DNA of 64,000 bases from Crocinitomicaceae bacterium (GTDB taxonomy: Bacteria; Bacteroidota; Bacteroidia; Flavobacteriales_D; Crocinitomicaceae): assembly GCA_016708105.1 (NCBI GenBank), contig JADJGJ010000004.1:62001-126000 (forward strand). Reading direction: 5' to 3'. A program made the translations under genes and the position numbers. A model generated the notes under the pieces. That model was not told the DNA's origin. It searched no databases and saw only the letters and a list, made by a program, of their open reading frames with translations. Shown here in pieces: positions 1 to 7,824 of this stretch (its first letter is position 1; every line of letters starts with the position of its first letter).

Positions 1-1
1 T

Positions 2-679
2 GAAGATAAAATTCTGAGAGAAGTTCAGGCGTTCTCAAAGGATAACCACGCACAAGCGCTTGACTATTTGGAATCTGTTATTCATAAGGACAGTTCAATT
101 ATTTTATCATCTGTAGCGGATGTAGATCTTGATATAAATTTCCTCAAGCCAAAATATCTCATTAAATTTTCACATCTCACTTCCATACCAATTATCAATC
201 AGTATAAGACACCTGAAACACTAGGGAAAGACAGGTTAGCGAATGCCGTAGCAGCGTGGAGCATGAGCAAAGGAAAAAACTCGTTGGTTATTGATTGCGG
301 CACATGCATTAAGTATGATGTGGTAGATGCAAAAGGGAATTATTTTGGTGGAGCTATCAGTCCAGGTCTACACATGCGATACCGTTCACTGCATGATTAT
401 ACCGGAAAATTACCCATGATTGAATCAACAACCAACACGATAACAACCGGGACAAATACCACTGAAAGTATACAAGCTGGTGTTGAGAATGGCATATTGG
501 ATGAAATAAATGGATTTATCAACCGTTATACTCAGCAATATTCTGACTTAACAATTTTTATGACCGGCGGAGATTTACCACATTTTGAGAAAGCTTTTAA
601 AAATAGCATCTTTGCAATCCCTGAACTGACACTGACCGGGCTAAATGAAATATTACGCTATCATGCTGAAAAAAATTAA
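2..679 (+). CDS. coaX: Type III pantothenate kinase, 5'-truncated
   Basis: It phosphorylates pantothenate, the first step of coenzyme A synthesis, in the cytoplasm. The reading frame is open to the left edge, so roughly the first 20-30 residues, including the N-terminal phosphate-binding DxGNT segment, lie outside the window. The visible part carries the second family signature DCGTCIKYDVVD (about 292-327) followed by GGAISPGLHMR, both typical of the CoaX (BAF/ASKHA) fold. The C-terminal TGGD segment near 560 is also in place. A TTG at 68 is only an internal codon. The end overlaps the next gene by 17 bp. In Flavobacteria coaX is commonly followed by an outer-membrane protein and lptC, as here, which supports the call. 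Confidence 0.93.
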   Translation, partial: EDKILREVQAFSKDNHAQALDYLESVIHKDSSIILSSVADVDLDINFLKPKYLIKFSHLTSIPIINQYKTPETLGKDRLANAVAAWSMSKGKNSLVIDCGTCIKYDVVDAKGNYFGGAISPGLHMRYRSLHDYTGKLPMIESTTNTITTGTNTTESIQAGVENGILDEINGFINRYTQQYSDLTIFMTGGDLPHFEKAFKNSIFAIPELTLTGLNEILRYHAEKN

Positions 680-2069
680 CCTGCTGATTCTTACAACACT
701 GGCCGCAGGAACCTGGTCACAAAAAGGTACTCAAACCCCCTATAGTATGTTTGGTTTAGGTGAACTGAACCAAGGTGAGTACGCGGCTTTTATGTCTATG
801 GGTGGAATAAGCATTGCAAACAGTGATTCTACGGTTGCCAATCACAATAATCCTGCAAGCTATGCCTATATTCAGCGTTACCGCCCCATTTTTCAAGTGG
901 GCTTAAATGGTCGGTACTCGGTTTTCAATACGACAAACACCACATCAAGCCAGCAACATGTTAGCTTGAACCAATTTCAACTTGCGCTTCCAATTAAAAA
1001 AACATGGGGTGCAAGTCTTGGTTTGGTGCCATATTCATTTACTGGGTACACCATTACAAATTATGAAGTAACAGATGGTGACACCACCGCACAAAACATC
1101 AATGACGGCAGTGGGGCAATCAGTAAATTGTTTTTAGGTGTTGCTTACAAACCACTTAATCACTCTAAACTCTCAACTCATTATTCTAAGCGAGATACCA
1201 CCTACACCACTAAAACACATATTCTTTCTTTGGGTGTTAACGGTATTTATTTGTTTGGCTCTGTTGCGCGCACCCAGTCACATGAGCTCATTGGAGTTTC
1301 GGGGGCATACAATGCACGAGTGAAATCTGCGCTCAGAATTAACGCACCTCAAGTTCAATTCGGCATTAACTATCAATATTACTTCAGACCTGCGTATACT
1401 GACTCGCTTATCAACGGATCATTTTCTCTTGGTGCCAGTTATACTCCGGGTATGCAATTGCGCGCTTATCATGATTTGTTTGCGCACAATTACAAAGGCA
1501 GCGGTGATTTTAGTTATACCTATGACACTATTGAATTTGTTACTGATGATAAAGGCTATGTTTATGTGCCAGACCAGTATAAAATTGGATTAGAATATCG
1601 CATCGGGTGGAAACCTTCACGTAAAGGAGAGCGATTATTACGCCTTGGAGCTGAGCTCAATTACCAGCAATGGTCAGCTTACCGGGAGAATTTTGGAACT
1701 GAAACCAATGTGCCGTTTTATCGTGATCGCTTAGGGCTTGCTTTTGGGCTTGAGTTTTCACCATTCGTTGGCAATGATCCGTCTATCAGTATTTTATCTC
1801 GCACTAACTACCGTTTTGGTTTTAATTATACCCAAACTGAACTGGTTTTATCTGACATCGGACTCAATAATTATGGCATGAGTTTTGGATTTGGTATTCC
1901 ACTGAACGTAAACTCAACCAATACTAGCCTTAATTTAGGGGCCACGTTTGGAAAAATGGGAACAACCGAAAGCGGACTGATTGAAGAAAAATACATCGGA
2001 TTTTATTTCGGAATTTCCATCATACCTGACAGAAATGAACTTTGGTTTGTAAAACGTAAATACGATTAA
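663..2069 (+). CDS. Outer-membrane beta-barrel protein, FadL/PorV-like
   Basis: This is a 468-residue protein with a Sec signal (MLKKINLLILTTLAAGTWSQ). An in-frame ATG at 645 would add six residues before the basic n-region, so 663 is preferred. After the signal, the segment MGGISIANSDSTV..NNPASYAY matches the N-terminal plug motif of the FadL/PorV-type barrel family. The rest alternates polar and hydrophobic residues, with aromatic girdles and a C-terminal strand typical of barrels. It starts inside the end of coaX and is followed after 23 bp by another exported protein, so it is probably cotranscribed. Substrate and function are unknown; transport of a hydrophobic compound or an envelope-assembly role are both possible. 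Confidence 0.75.
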   Translation: MLKKINLLILTTLAAGTWSQKGTQTPYSMFGLGELNQGEYAAFMSMGGISIANSDSTVANHNNPASYAYIQRYRPIFQVGLNGRYSVFNTTNTTSSQQHVSLNQFQLALPIKKTWGASLGLVPYSFTGYTITNYEVTDGDTTAQNINDGSGAISKLFLGVAYKPLNHSKLSTHYSKRDTTYTTKTHILSLGVNGIYLFGSVARTQSHELIGVSGAYNARVKSALRINAPQVQFGINYQYYFRPAYTDSLINGSFSLGASYTPGMQLRAYHDLFAHNYKGSGDFSYTYDTIEFVTDDKGYVYVPDQYKIGLEYRIGWKPSRKGERLLRLGAELNYQQWSAYRENFGTETNVPFYRDRLGLAFGLEFSPFVGNDPSISILSRTNYRFGFNYTQTELVLSDIGLNNYGMSFGFGIPLNVNSTNTSLNLGATFGKMGTTESGLIEEKYIGFYFGISIIPDRNELWFVKRKYD

Positions 2070-2092
2070 TTAATAGCATAAAAACTCAGATC

Positions 2093-3397
2093 ATGAAACT
2101 CAAACAAATTCTCTTCACACTCGCCTTTGTCATCATTGCAGGACAAGGCATGTTTGCACAAACTGAAGTATCAGACTGTGATAAATACAAAAGTTTATAC
2201 TATCAATACTTGAAACAAAGTATGTACCGTGATGCAGCGTCATTCTGGTCACAAGCTTACGGCTATTGCGGATGGGACGGAACCGACAGAAAATTTTTCT
2301 CTAACGGAAGAGCTGCCTATTTAAAATTATGGGCTGCTGAAAAAGATGAGGCTAAAAAAACACAATATCGTGATACCTTGTATTGGATTTATGAATCATT
2401 AATTCTTAAAGATGCTGAACCGGCTGACTGGAAAGGAAAATATGCCACTATGCTGGTGAATGAAAATGATCCGCGTCTTGATAAAATTGACTCACTTTAT
2501 TGGGGGAATGTACACGTGCTAAAAGGCAAAACTGCTCCAAGTGAAATCAGAACCTATTTCAAACATTTGATCGTGAACCGCTTCAACCCTGCTCCGGCTG
2601 AGAAAAAAGAAGAAGTGCGCAACTTTGTAATTGATGAATACATGTTGCTTTCAGAGTATTGCACTGAAGGTAATAAAATCAAAACTGAAGCCGGTGATAC
2701 AGCTGAGGCACAGAAATACAAAGACGCTCAGGATTTTCTAGATACCTATTTTCTGAAAATTGTAACTGATTGCCAAACACTGACCAATGTGGTTGACAAA
2801 AAAATCACCAACCTCCCACAAGATAAAGCAGCTAAAACTGAAAAAGTAAATGCGTACTTGAAATTGTTGCAAACTAAAAAATGTGAAACTACTGAAACCT
2901 ATGGTAAACTGCTTGATACCTTGTTGCTGATTGAGCCAAACGCGGCTGCCTATTTTGAAACCGGTAAATATTACCTAATCAATAAGCAGGAAAGTAAATC
3001 AGTAGACTATCTTCAAAAAGCAGTTGAACTAGAAGGTGAGGGCGTAAATAAGCATGAATATCTTTACTATTTAGCTGTGGCGCAATATTCGTCTGGTCGT
3101 TATAAAGCAGCCTTTAGTACTGCTAAATTGGTGAAAGGTGAAAGAGAAGGTGCCGCATTAAAAATTTGTGGTGACTGTATTGTACGCACAGCTGATGGTT
3201 GCGGTGAAACCACTTTCCAACGTAAAGCAAATATTTGGCTCGCTAATGATTATTACAGCCGCGCTAAAGCGCTTGGTGAAGATGTGAGCAGCAAAGGTGG
3301 CGCACCTACACAAGAAGAAGCTTTTAATGAAGGCGTTTCTGCCGGAGCTTCAGTTTACTGTAGCTGCTGGGGTGAAAGCACTACCGCCCGCTTCTGA
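2093..3397 (+). CDS. Exported TPR-like protein of the coaX-lptC cluster
   Basis: This 434-residue protein has a clear signal peptide (MKLKQILFTLAFVIIAGQGMFAQ). The mature part is alpha-helical and rich in Lys, Glu, Ala and Tyr. One convincing TPR-like repeat is at about residues 285-345 (AAYFETGKYYLINKQ.., YLYYLAVAQYSSGRYKAAF), and weaker helical pairs precede it. Several Cys pairs (CGD..C, YCSC) occur near the C-terminus. It lies between an outer-membrane protein and lptC and ends at a strong intrinsic terminator, so it closes the first transcription unit. The function is unknown; a periplasmic scaffold or envelope-assembly factor would fit the neighbours, but that is inference. Confidence 0.7.
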   Translation: MKLKQILFTLAFVIIAGQGMFAQTEVSDCDKYKSLYYQYLKQSMYRDAASFWSQAYGYCGWDGTDRKFFSNGRAAYLKLWAAEKDEAKKTQYRDTLYWIYESLILKDAEPADWKGKYATMLVNENDPRLDKIDSLYWGNVHVLKGKTAPSEIRTYFKHLIVNRFNPAPAEKKEEVRNFVIDEYMLLSEYCTEGNKIKTEAGDTAEAQKYKDAQDFLDTYFLKIVTDCQTLTNVVDKKITNLPQDKAAKTEKVNAYLKLLQTKKCETTETYGKLLDTLLLIEPNAAAYFETGKYYLINKQESKSVDYLQKAVELEGEGVNKHEYLYYLAVAQYSSGRYKAAFSTAKLVKGEREGAALKICGDCIVRTADGCGETTFQRKANIWLANDYYSRAKALGEDVSSKGGAPTQEEAFNEGVSAGASVYCSCWGESTTARF

Positions 3398-3422
3398 TAT
3401 TTTAAATCAATACAATAAATCT

Positions 3423-3466
3423 GAAACATTCCTGTTAGCTTTGCCGGCAGGAATGTTTTCTTTTTT
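3423..3466 (+). terminator. Intrinsic terminator after the TPR-like gene
   Basis: An 11-bp stem (AAACATTCCTG pairing with CAGGAATGTTT) with a 13-nt loop is followed by a T-rich run that ends directly at the lptC start codon. It should end transcription of the upstream unit. Its contact with the next ATG is unusual. Confidence 0.85.
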
Positions 3467-4036
3467 ATGCAAGTCATTTCCAAATACAATCTGAGTGTAA
3501 TCTGTTCTGTTTTGCTGATCAGTTTTCTGATGTTGTCATCCTGTGAAAATGATCTTGAAAATGTAAAGCTAGTTACCGCCACCGATGAATCACCTGATCA
3601 GGTAGTAAACAACGTACACTCCATTTATTCTGATCGCGGTGATGTACGCTTTGAAATCATAGCCACCCGCATGGAGGTTTTTTCAAATCCTGAAAAAAAA
3701 ACAGTTTTTAAAAATGGTTTTCAGGCCAATTTCTTCAAAAGTAAAGATTCGCTAGAAGCCACACTCACGGCTGATTATGCTGAAATGATGGACGAATCCA
3801 ACTCACTCTTTGCACGCAGTAAAGTAATTTTAACGAACTTTGACAAAAAGCAAACCCTCAAAACTGAGGAATTGTATTGGGATCAAAAAGCTAAACGTAT
3901 CCGCACTGAAAAAGCATTTGAAATAATTGGTGAAAACAGTTACGTAAGCGGTTACGGCATGGATGCCAATGAAACCTTCAGTGATTACAATACGCACAAC
4001 GTAACAGCAGAATGGACTAAGAAAGAAGAGAAATGA
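3467..4036 (+). CDS. lptC: LPS export protein LptC (lipoprotein)
   Basis: The 189-residue product is the inner-membrane-anchored, periplasmic component that receives lipopolysaccharide from LptB2FG and passes it to LptA. It has a lipoprotein-type leader ending LMLSSC (Cys26), then the LptC-type beta-jellyroll with the family pattern DRGDVRFEIIATRMEVF..., FKNGFQANFF, and LTADYAEMMDESN.LFARSKV. Bacteroidota LptC proteins are often lipoproteins annotated this way. The start at 3467 is the only one that keeps the leader; the next Met is inside the hydrophobic segment. The ATG touches the T-tract of the preceding terminator and has no visible ribosome-binding site. The stop overlaps the next start (ATGA), so the pair is translationally coupled. 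Confidence 0.9.
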   Translation: MQVISKYNLSVICSVLLISFLMLSSCENDLENVKLVTATDESPDQVVNNVHSIYSDRGDVRFEIIATRMEVFSNPEKKTVFKNGFQANFFKSKDSLEATLTADYAEMMDESNSLFARSKVILTNFDKKQTLKTEELYWDQKAKRIRTEKAFEIIGENSYVSGYGMDANETFSDYNTHNVTAEWTKKEEK

Positions 4037-4254
4037 ATCTAGCAAAACTCAATAAAAAACTTGAAATATTTTGGTGGTGGATGGCCGGCATTACCTTTGT
4101 CATGGTGGTTGTTTTAATCATCATGCAAGGCGCTGATAAATGGTCTGCCTATCTGCTGGCGCCCATCATTGCAGCAGTGTTGGCATTAGTACGCAGGTTT
4201 ATGGCTAAGCGTCTTGCGCGCAGTGAAGCTGAATACAATAACCAACAAAAATAA
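4033..4254 (+). CDS. Small two-TM membrane protein, unknown
   Basis: The 73-residue product has two hydrophobic segments (about residues 13-31, MAGITFVMVVVLIIMQ, and 38-53, SAYLLAPIIAAVLALV) and then a basic tail (RRFMAKRLARSE), so both termini are predicted to be cytoplasmic. It overlaps the lptC stop by 4 bp (ATGA), which implies coupled translation and possibly a role next to the LPS-export machinery. I recognise no named family. The first segment is unusually rich in Trp (WWW). Confidence 0.75.
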   Translation: MNLAKLNKKLEIFWWWMAGITFVMVVVLIIMQGADKWSAYLLAPIIAAVLALVRRFMAKRLARSEAEYNNQQK

Positions 4255-4277
4255 TATCCACTCACTCCTCGCAAAAC

Positions 4278-4685
4278 ATGCGCAAGGCATTGCTGGCATA
4301 TCACCTCATCAACATATTTCATCTTGTGTTTTATGCCCTCATTTTTTTGTCATTGATGAATTATTTTCAACTTGGCAATCTCATGCAAAACAATGCCATT
4401 TATTTAATTGGTGTTTATGTTGTTCTTTATTTTGGATTAAACCTCTATGCTCGCCGCATGGGCAATAATATGGCAAATCCTATTGTGCGGGTAAAACTTG
4501 CCAATTATTTACATGCAGGCTCCATCATACTTTTTGCCTTTTCGTTTTTGATGTACTATAAAAGCAAACCTGAATATGCATACCTCATGCTGGTAAGTTT
4601 TCCCATGGAAATTTTTGCTATTGTACTTGCGTATCGCGCATATCCGATTCCTAAAACAAAGGCTAAAAATTTTGATGAAATTTAA
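4278..4685 (+). CDS. Four-TM membrane protein, unknown
   Basis: The 135-residue hydrophobic protein has four predicted transmembrane segments, at about residues 8-28, 41-58, 75-92 and 100-119, and short polar loops. The C-terminal tail is charged (PKTKAKNFDEI). It follows the two-TM gene by 23 bp on the same strand and is the last gene of the cluster. I do not recognise a family; short four-helix membrane proteins of this kind are common and uncharacterised in Flavobacteria. In many relatives lptC is followed by a CNNM/hemolysin-type gene; here the two small membrane proteins take that place. Confidence 0.7.
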   Translation: MRKALLAYHLINIFHLVFYALIFLSLMNYFQLGNLMQNNAIYLIGVYVVLYFGLNLYARRMGNNMANPIVRVKLANYLHAGSIILFAFSFLMYYKSKPEYAYLMLVSFPMEIFAIVLAYRAYPIPKTKAKNFDEI

Positions 4686-4718
4686 TTGAGGTTATTGCTC
4701 TGTACGTTGAATTATTAG

Positions 4719-4870
4719 GGGGCGTGCCCCTGCGCTTTGCTCCGGGTGCGGGCTTTCCGCTTCAATCCCTCACGCAGGTATAAACACAATTATCTCAATT
4801 TAAACCGTAGGCGCAGGTTGCGACCTGCGCCTACGGATACAATGCGACCTGCGCCTACCACGGGGACAAT
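4719..4870. repeat. GC-rich intergenic repeat cluster between convergent genes
   Basis: A GC-rich block at 4719-4780 begins with the small inverted repeat GGGGGCGTGCCCC and continues into a segment that, from memory, occurs between genes in many Bacteroidota. It is followed at 4805-4836 by a 32-bp near-perfect palindrome with arms CCGTAGGCGCAGGT and ACCTGCGCCTACGG, and at 4843-4859 by a third half-arm, GCGACCTGCGCCTACC. Base composition differs sharply from the AT-rich surroundings. The cluster lies between the ends of two converging genes, so it may also act as a bidirectional transcription stop. Confidence 0.8.
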
Positions 4871-4871
4871 G

Positions 4872-7694
4872 TTAATGCGCATCCAACCAATTGTCGGCAA
4901 ATTTATATTCAACAGTCAACGGCACAGTCATCTCAACGGCATGCTCCATATTTTCACGCACTAACTTTTCCATCACGTCTTTTTCTGAATTGTGCACATC
5001 AAAAACCAATTCGTCATGTACCTGTAAAAGCATGCGTGATTTCAAATTTTGTTTTTTCATTTCACGGTGAATGCGTATCATGGCTATTTTAATAATATCA
5101 GCGGCAGAACCTTGTATGGGAGCATTGATGGCGTTGCGTTCTGCAAATCCCCTCACTATGGCGTTGGCTGACTGTATGTCAGCAAGGTATCTGCGTCTTT
5201 TCATTATGGTTTCAACATAACCGTGCTCACGGGCAAACTCAACACTGTTAGTTAAAAATTGTTTTATTCCTCCATACTGCGCCCAGTATGAATCAATGAT
5301 TTCTTTAGCCTCTGTGCGTGAAATGCCTAAATTCTGAGCCAAGCCAAAAGCTGATTGTCCGTAAATGATTCCGAAGTTCACTGCCTTTGCTGCACTACGC
5401 TGTTCACGTGTAACTTTATCAATTGATTCTACATGGAAAACTTTTGCCGCCGTTGCGGCGTGAATGTCATGCCCTGATCTGAACGCTTCAATCATATTTT
5501 TATCATCAGCCAGCGCCGCAATAATGCGCAATTCAATCTGAGAATAATCTGCTGACATAATACAATACTCCTCATTGCGTTTTATAAATGCACGTCGTAT
5601 TTCACGTCCCTTTTCTGTTCTTATGGGTATGTTTTGCAAATTCGGATTATTAGAGCTCAACCGACCTGTTGCAGTCACCGTTTGCATATAGCTGGTGTGA
5701 ATGCGATTTGTTTTTTTATTCACCAATTCAGGCAATGCGTTAACATACGTGCCCTGCAGTTTTCGCAGTGATCGGTAATTTAGAATCAAACCCACAATAG
5801 GATGAGCGGCTTCAAGCTTGCTCAGCGTATCTTCACTGGTTGAATATTGTCCTGTTTTTGTTTTTTTTGCCTTGACATCTATCTTTAGTTTTTCAAAAAG
5901 AATATCTCCCAATTGTTTTGGAGAATCTAAATTAAAATCATGCACACCCGCCAATTCTTTTATTTTTCTTTCCAATTCTGTTAAATCTTTTTGCAATTCT
6001 GCTGAATACTTTTCAAGCGCGGCAACATCTAACCGAATACCTTCCATCTCCATATCTTTCAAAACTGCCACCAAGGGCATTTCAATTTCATAAAACAAAT
6101 GATTCAAATGTTCTTTCTGAATTTCAGGTTCAAATATTTGTTTGAGTTGAAAAGTAATATCAGCGTCTTCACAGGCGTAATCTGAAATCTCTGACGGATC
6201 CAAATCAGCCATACTTCCTTGATTTTTGCCTTTTTTTCCAATCAACGTTTCAATTGAAACGGGCTGATAGTTCAGGTACAATTCTGACAAATAATCCATG
6301 CCGTGTTTACCTTCCGGTGTAATCAGGTAATGCGCAATCATGGTGTCAAATTGCTGACCCTTAACAGCAACATCATATTTCTCAATAATCTTTAAATCAT
6401 ATTTAATGTTGTGCGCAATTTTTTCAATTTTTTCATGCTCAAAAAAAGGTTTGAATTCCTGCACAATTTCTCTTCTTTCATTTGGTGCAACAGCAACATA
6501 AAAGCCGGTATTTTTTTCAAACGAAAATGCAATACCAACAATCTCTGCATCTACTCCATCAAGGTCGGTAGTTTCAGTGTCAAAGCACACTGATTTCTGG
6601 TTGAGCAATTGGCTGATCAATTCTTTTCGTTCTTCAAAAGTTGTAATTAATTTATAGTGGTGATTCGTATTGGCAATGGTTAACACATCCGCACCGGTTA
6701 CTTCTTTTTTCTCCATGGCTGCAGTCACCATTTCGGGTCCACCAAACAAATCAAGTTGACCCTGCTCGGTTGTTTTTCCTGAAATAATTTGCTGTGCAGG
6801 AATGGCAATTTCTTCACCCAAAATTCTCTTACCCAGTGTTTTAAACTCAAGTTGCGTAAAAACACGTTTTACTTTTTCCTTGTCGGGCTCCTCAAGTTCA
6901 AGTGCTTTTTCATCAAATTCAACCGGGACTTCCAAATTGATAGTGGCCAATTTTTTTGACAACAAACCTTGTTCTGCAAATTGAATTACATTTTCTTTTT
7001 GTTTTCCTTTTAATTCGTCTGCGTGCGCAATCAAACCCTCAACTGAACCGTATTTTTTTACCAGTGCTTTTGCCGTTTTTTCTCCAATACCCGGTATACC
7101 GGGAATGTTGTCAACTGCATCACCCCACAGGCCCAACACATCAATCACCTGTTCAGGACGATCCACTTCAAATTGGGCGCATACTTCAGGTACTCCTAAA
7201 ATCTCAACTGGTTTTCCTCCTTTTGCAGGTTTGTAAACGAAAATATTTTCTGACACTAACTGACCAAAATCTTTGTCGGGTGTCATCATGTAGGTTTTGA
7301 AACCTCTTTTCTCCGCCTGCTTTGCAATAGTTCCAATAATATCATCTGCTTCATGTCCCGGTGATATAAGAACCGGAATATTGAACGCACGAATGATCTC
7401 CTGAATAGGCTCAATCATGCTGGCAATGTCTTCAGGTATTGCTTCACGGTTTGCTTTGTAATCTTCAAACTCTACAGCGCGATGAGTCTCTTCAGCACTA
7501 TCAAAAACTACTGCAATATGAGTTGGCTTTTCTTTGTTGAGCACATCCAATAATACCGTGGTAAAACCAAAGGCAGCAGATGTGTTTTGTCCCTGACTGT
7601 TGATGCGCGGATTTTTTATAAATGCATAATACGCCCTATAAATCAGAGCGAAGGCATCTAATAAAAATAGTTTTTTTTCATGAACAGGTGTCAT
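4872..7694 (-). CDS. polA: DNA polymerase I
   Basis: The 940-residue enzyme fills gaps and removes RNA primers. Three domains are visible: an N-terminal 5'-3' exonuclease (to about residue 295, with the H3TH segment NIPGIPGIGEKTA), a 3'-5' exonuclease with an intact catalytic start (VCFDTETTDLD, about 366-376), and a family-A polymerase (MSADYSQIELRI, VNFGIIYGQSAFGL, LQVHDELVFDV). Proofreading residues appear to be present. The start at 7694 (MTPVHEKKLFLLDAF) matches the usual beginning of the exonuclease domain; a longer frame to 7739 adds 15 unlikely residues. The linker between the exonuclease domains holds QLDLF (6744-6758), a canonical beta-clamp-binding motif. It is divergent from lpd. 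Confidence 0.97.
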   Translation of the reverse strand: MTPVHEKKLFLLDAFALIYRAYYAFIKNPRINSQGQNTSAAFGFTTVLLDVLNKEKPTHIAVVFDSAEETHRAVEFEDYKANREAIPEDIASMIEPIQEIIRAFNIPVLISPGHEADDIIGTIAKQAEKRGFKTYMMTPDKDFGQLVSENIFVYKPAKGGKPVEILGVPEVCAQFEVDRPEQVIDVLGLWGDAVDNIPGIPGIGEKTAKALVKKYGSVEGLIAHADELKGKQKENVIQFAEQGLLSKKLATINLEVPVEFDEKALELEEPDKEKVKRVFTQLEFKTLGKRILGEEIAIPAQQIISGKTTEQGQLDLFGGPEMVTAAMEKKEVTGADVLTIANTNHHYKLITTFEERKELISQLLNQKSVCFDTETTDLDGVDAEIVGIAFSFEKNTGFYVAVAPNERREIVQEFKPFFEHEKIEKIAHNIKYDLKIIEKYDVAVKGQQFDTMIAHYLITPEGKHGMDYLSELYLNYQPVSIETLIGKKGKNQGSMADLDPSEISDYACEDADITFQLKQIFEPEIQKEHLNHLFYEIEMPLVAVLKDMEMEGIRLDVAALEKYSAELQKDLTELERKIKELAGVHDFNLDSPKQLGDILFEKLKIDVKAKKTKTGQYSTSEDTLSKLEAAHPIVGLILNYRSLRKLQGTYVNALPELVNKKTNRIHTSYMQTVTATGRLSSNNPNLQNIPIRTEKGREIRRAFIKRNEEYCIMSADYSQIELRIIAALADDKNMIEAFRSGHDIHAATAAKVFHVESIDKVTREQRSAAKAVNFGIIYGQSAFGLAQNLGISRTEAKEIIDSYWAQYGGIKQFLTNSVEFAREHGYVETIMKRRRYLADIQSANAIVRGFAERNAINAPIQGSAADIIKIAMIRIHREMKKQNLKSRMLLQVHDELVFDVHNSEKDVMEKLVRENMEHAVEMTVPLTVEYKFADNWLDAH

Positions 7695-7718
7695 AGTGTG
7701 GGATAGGTTTATAACGCA

Positions 7719-7726
7719 TAAAGGTA
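7719..7726 (-). promoter_or_regulatory. Candidate -7 element for polA
   Basis: TACCTTTA on the minus strand matches the Bacteroidota -7 consensus TAnnTTTG at 7 of 8 positions. It lies 24 nt upstream of the chosen polA ATG. No -33 TTTG is visible at the normal spacing, so support is weak. Confidence 0.4.
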
Positions 7727-7824
7727 GGCTTTTCTCCAATACTAGTTTTTCACGCTGAACGAGGATTACTGCCCATCATTTATTCCCAAACTTTCTCTAC
7801 CTTTACAGTCCTAAAACTCAGTTT

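Noticed and set aside
4737..4964. 75-residue plus-strand frame
   Set aside because: It crosses GC-rich palindromes and the antisense of polA; Arg-rich translation with no homology.
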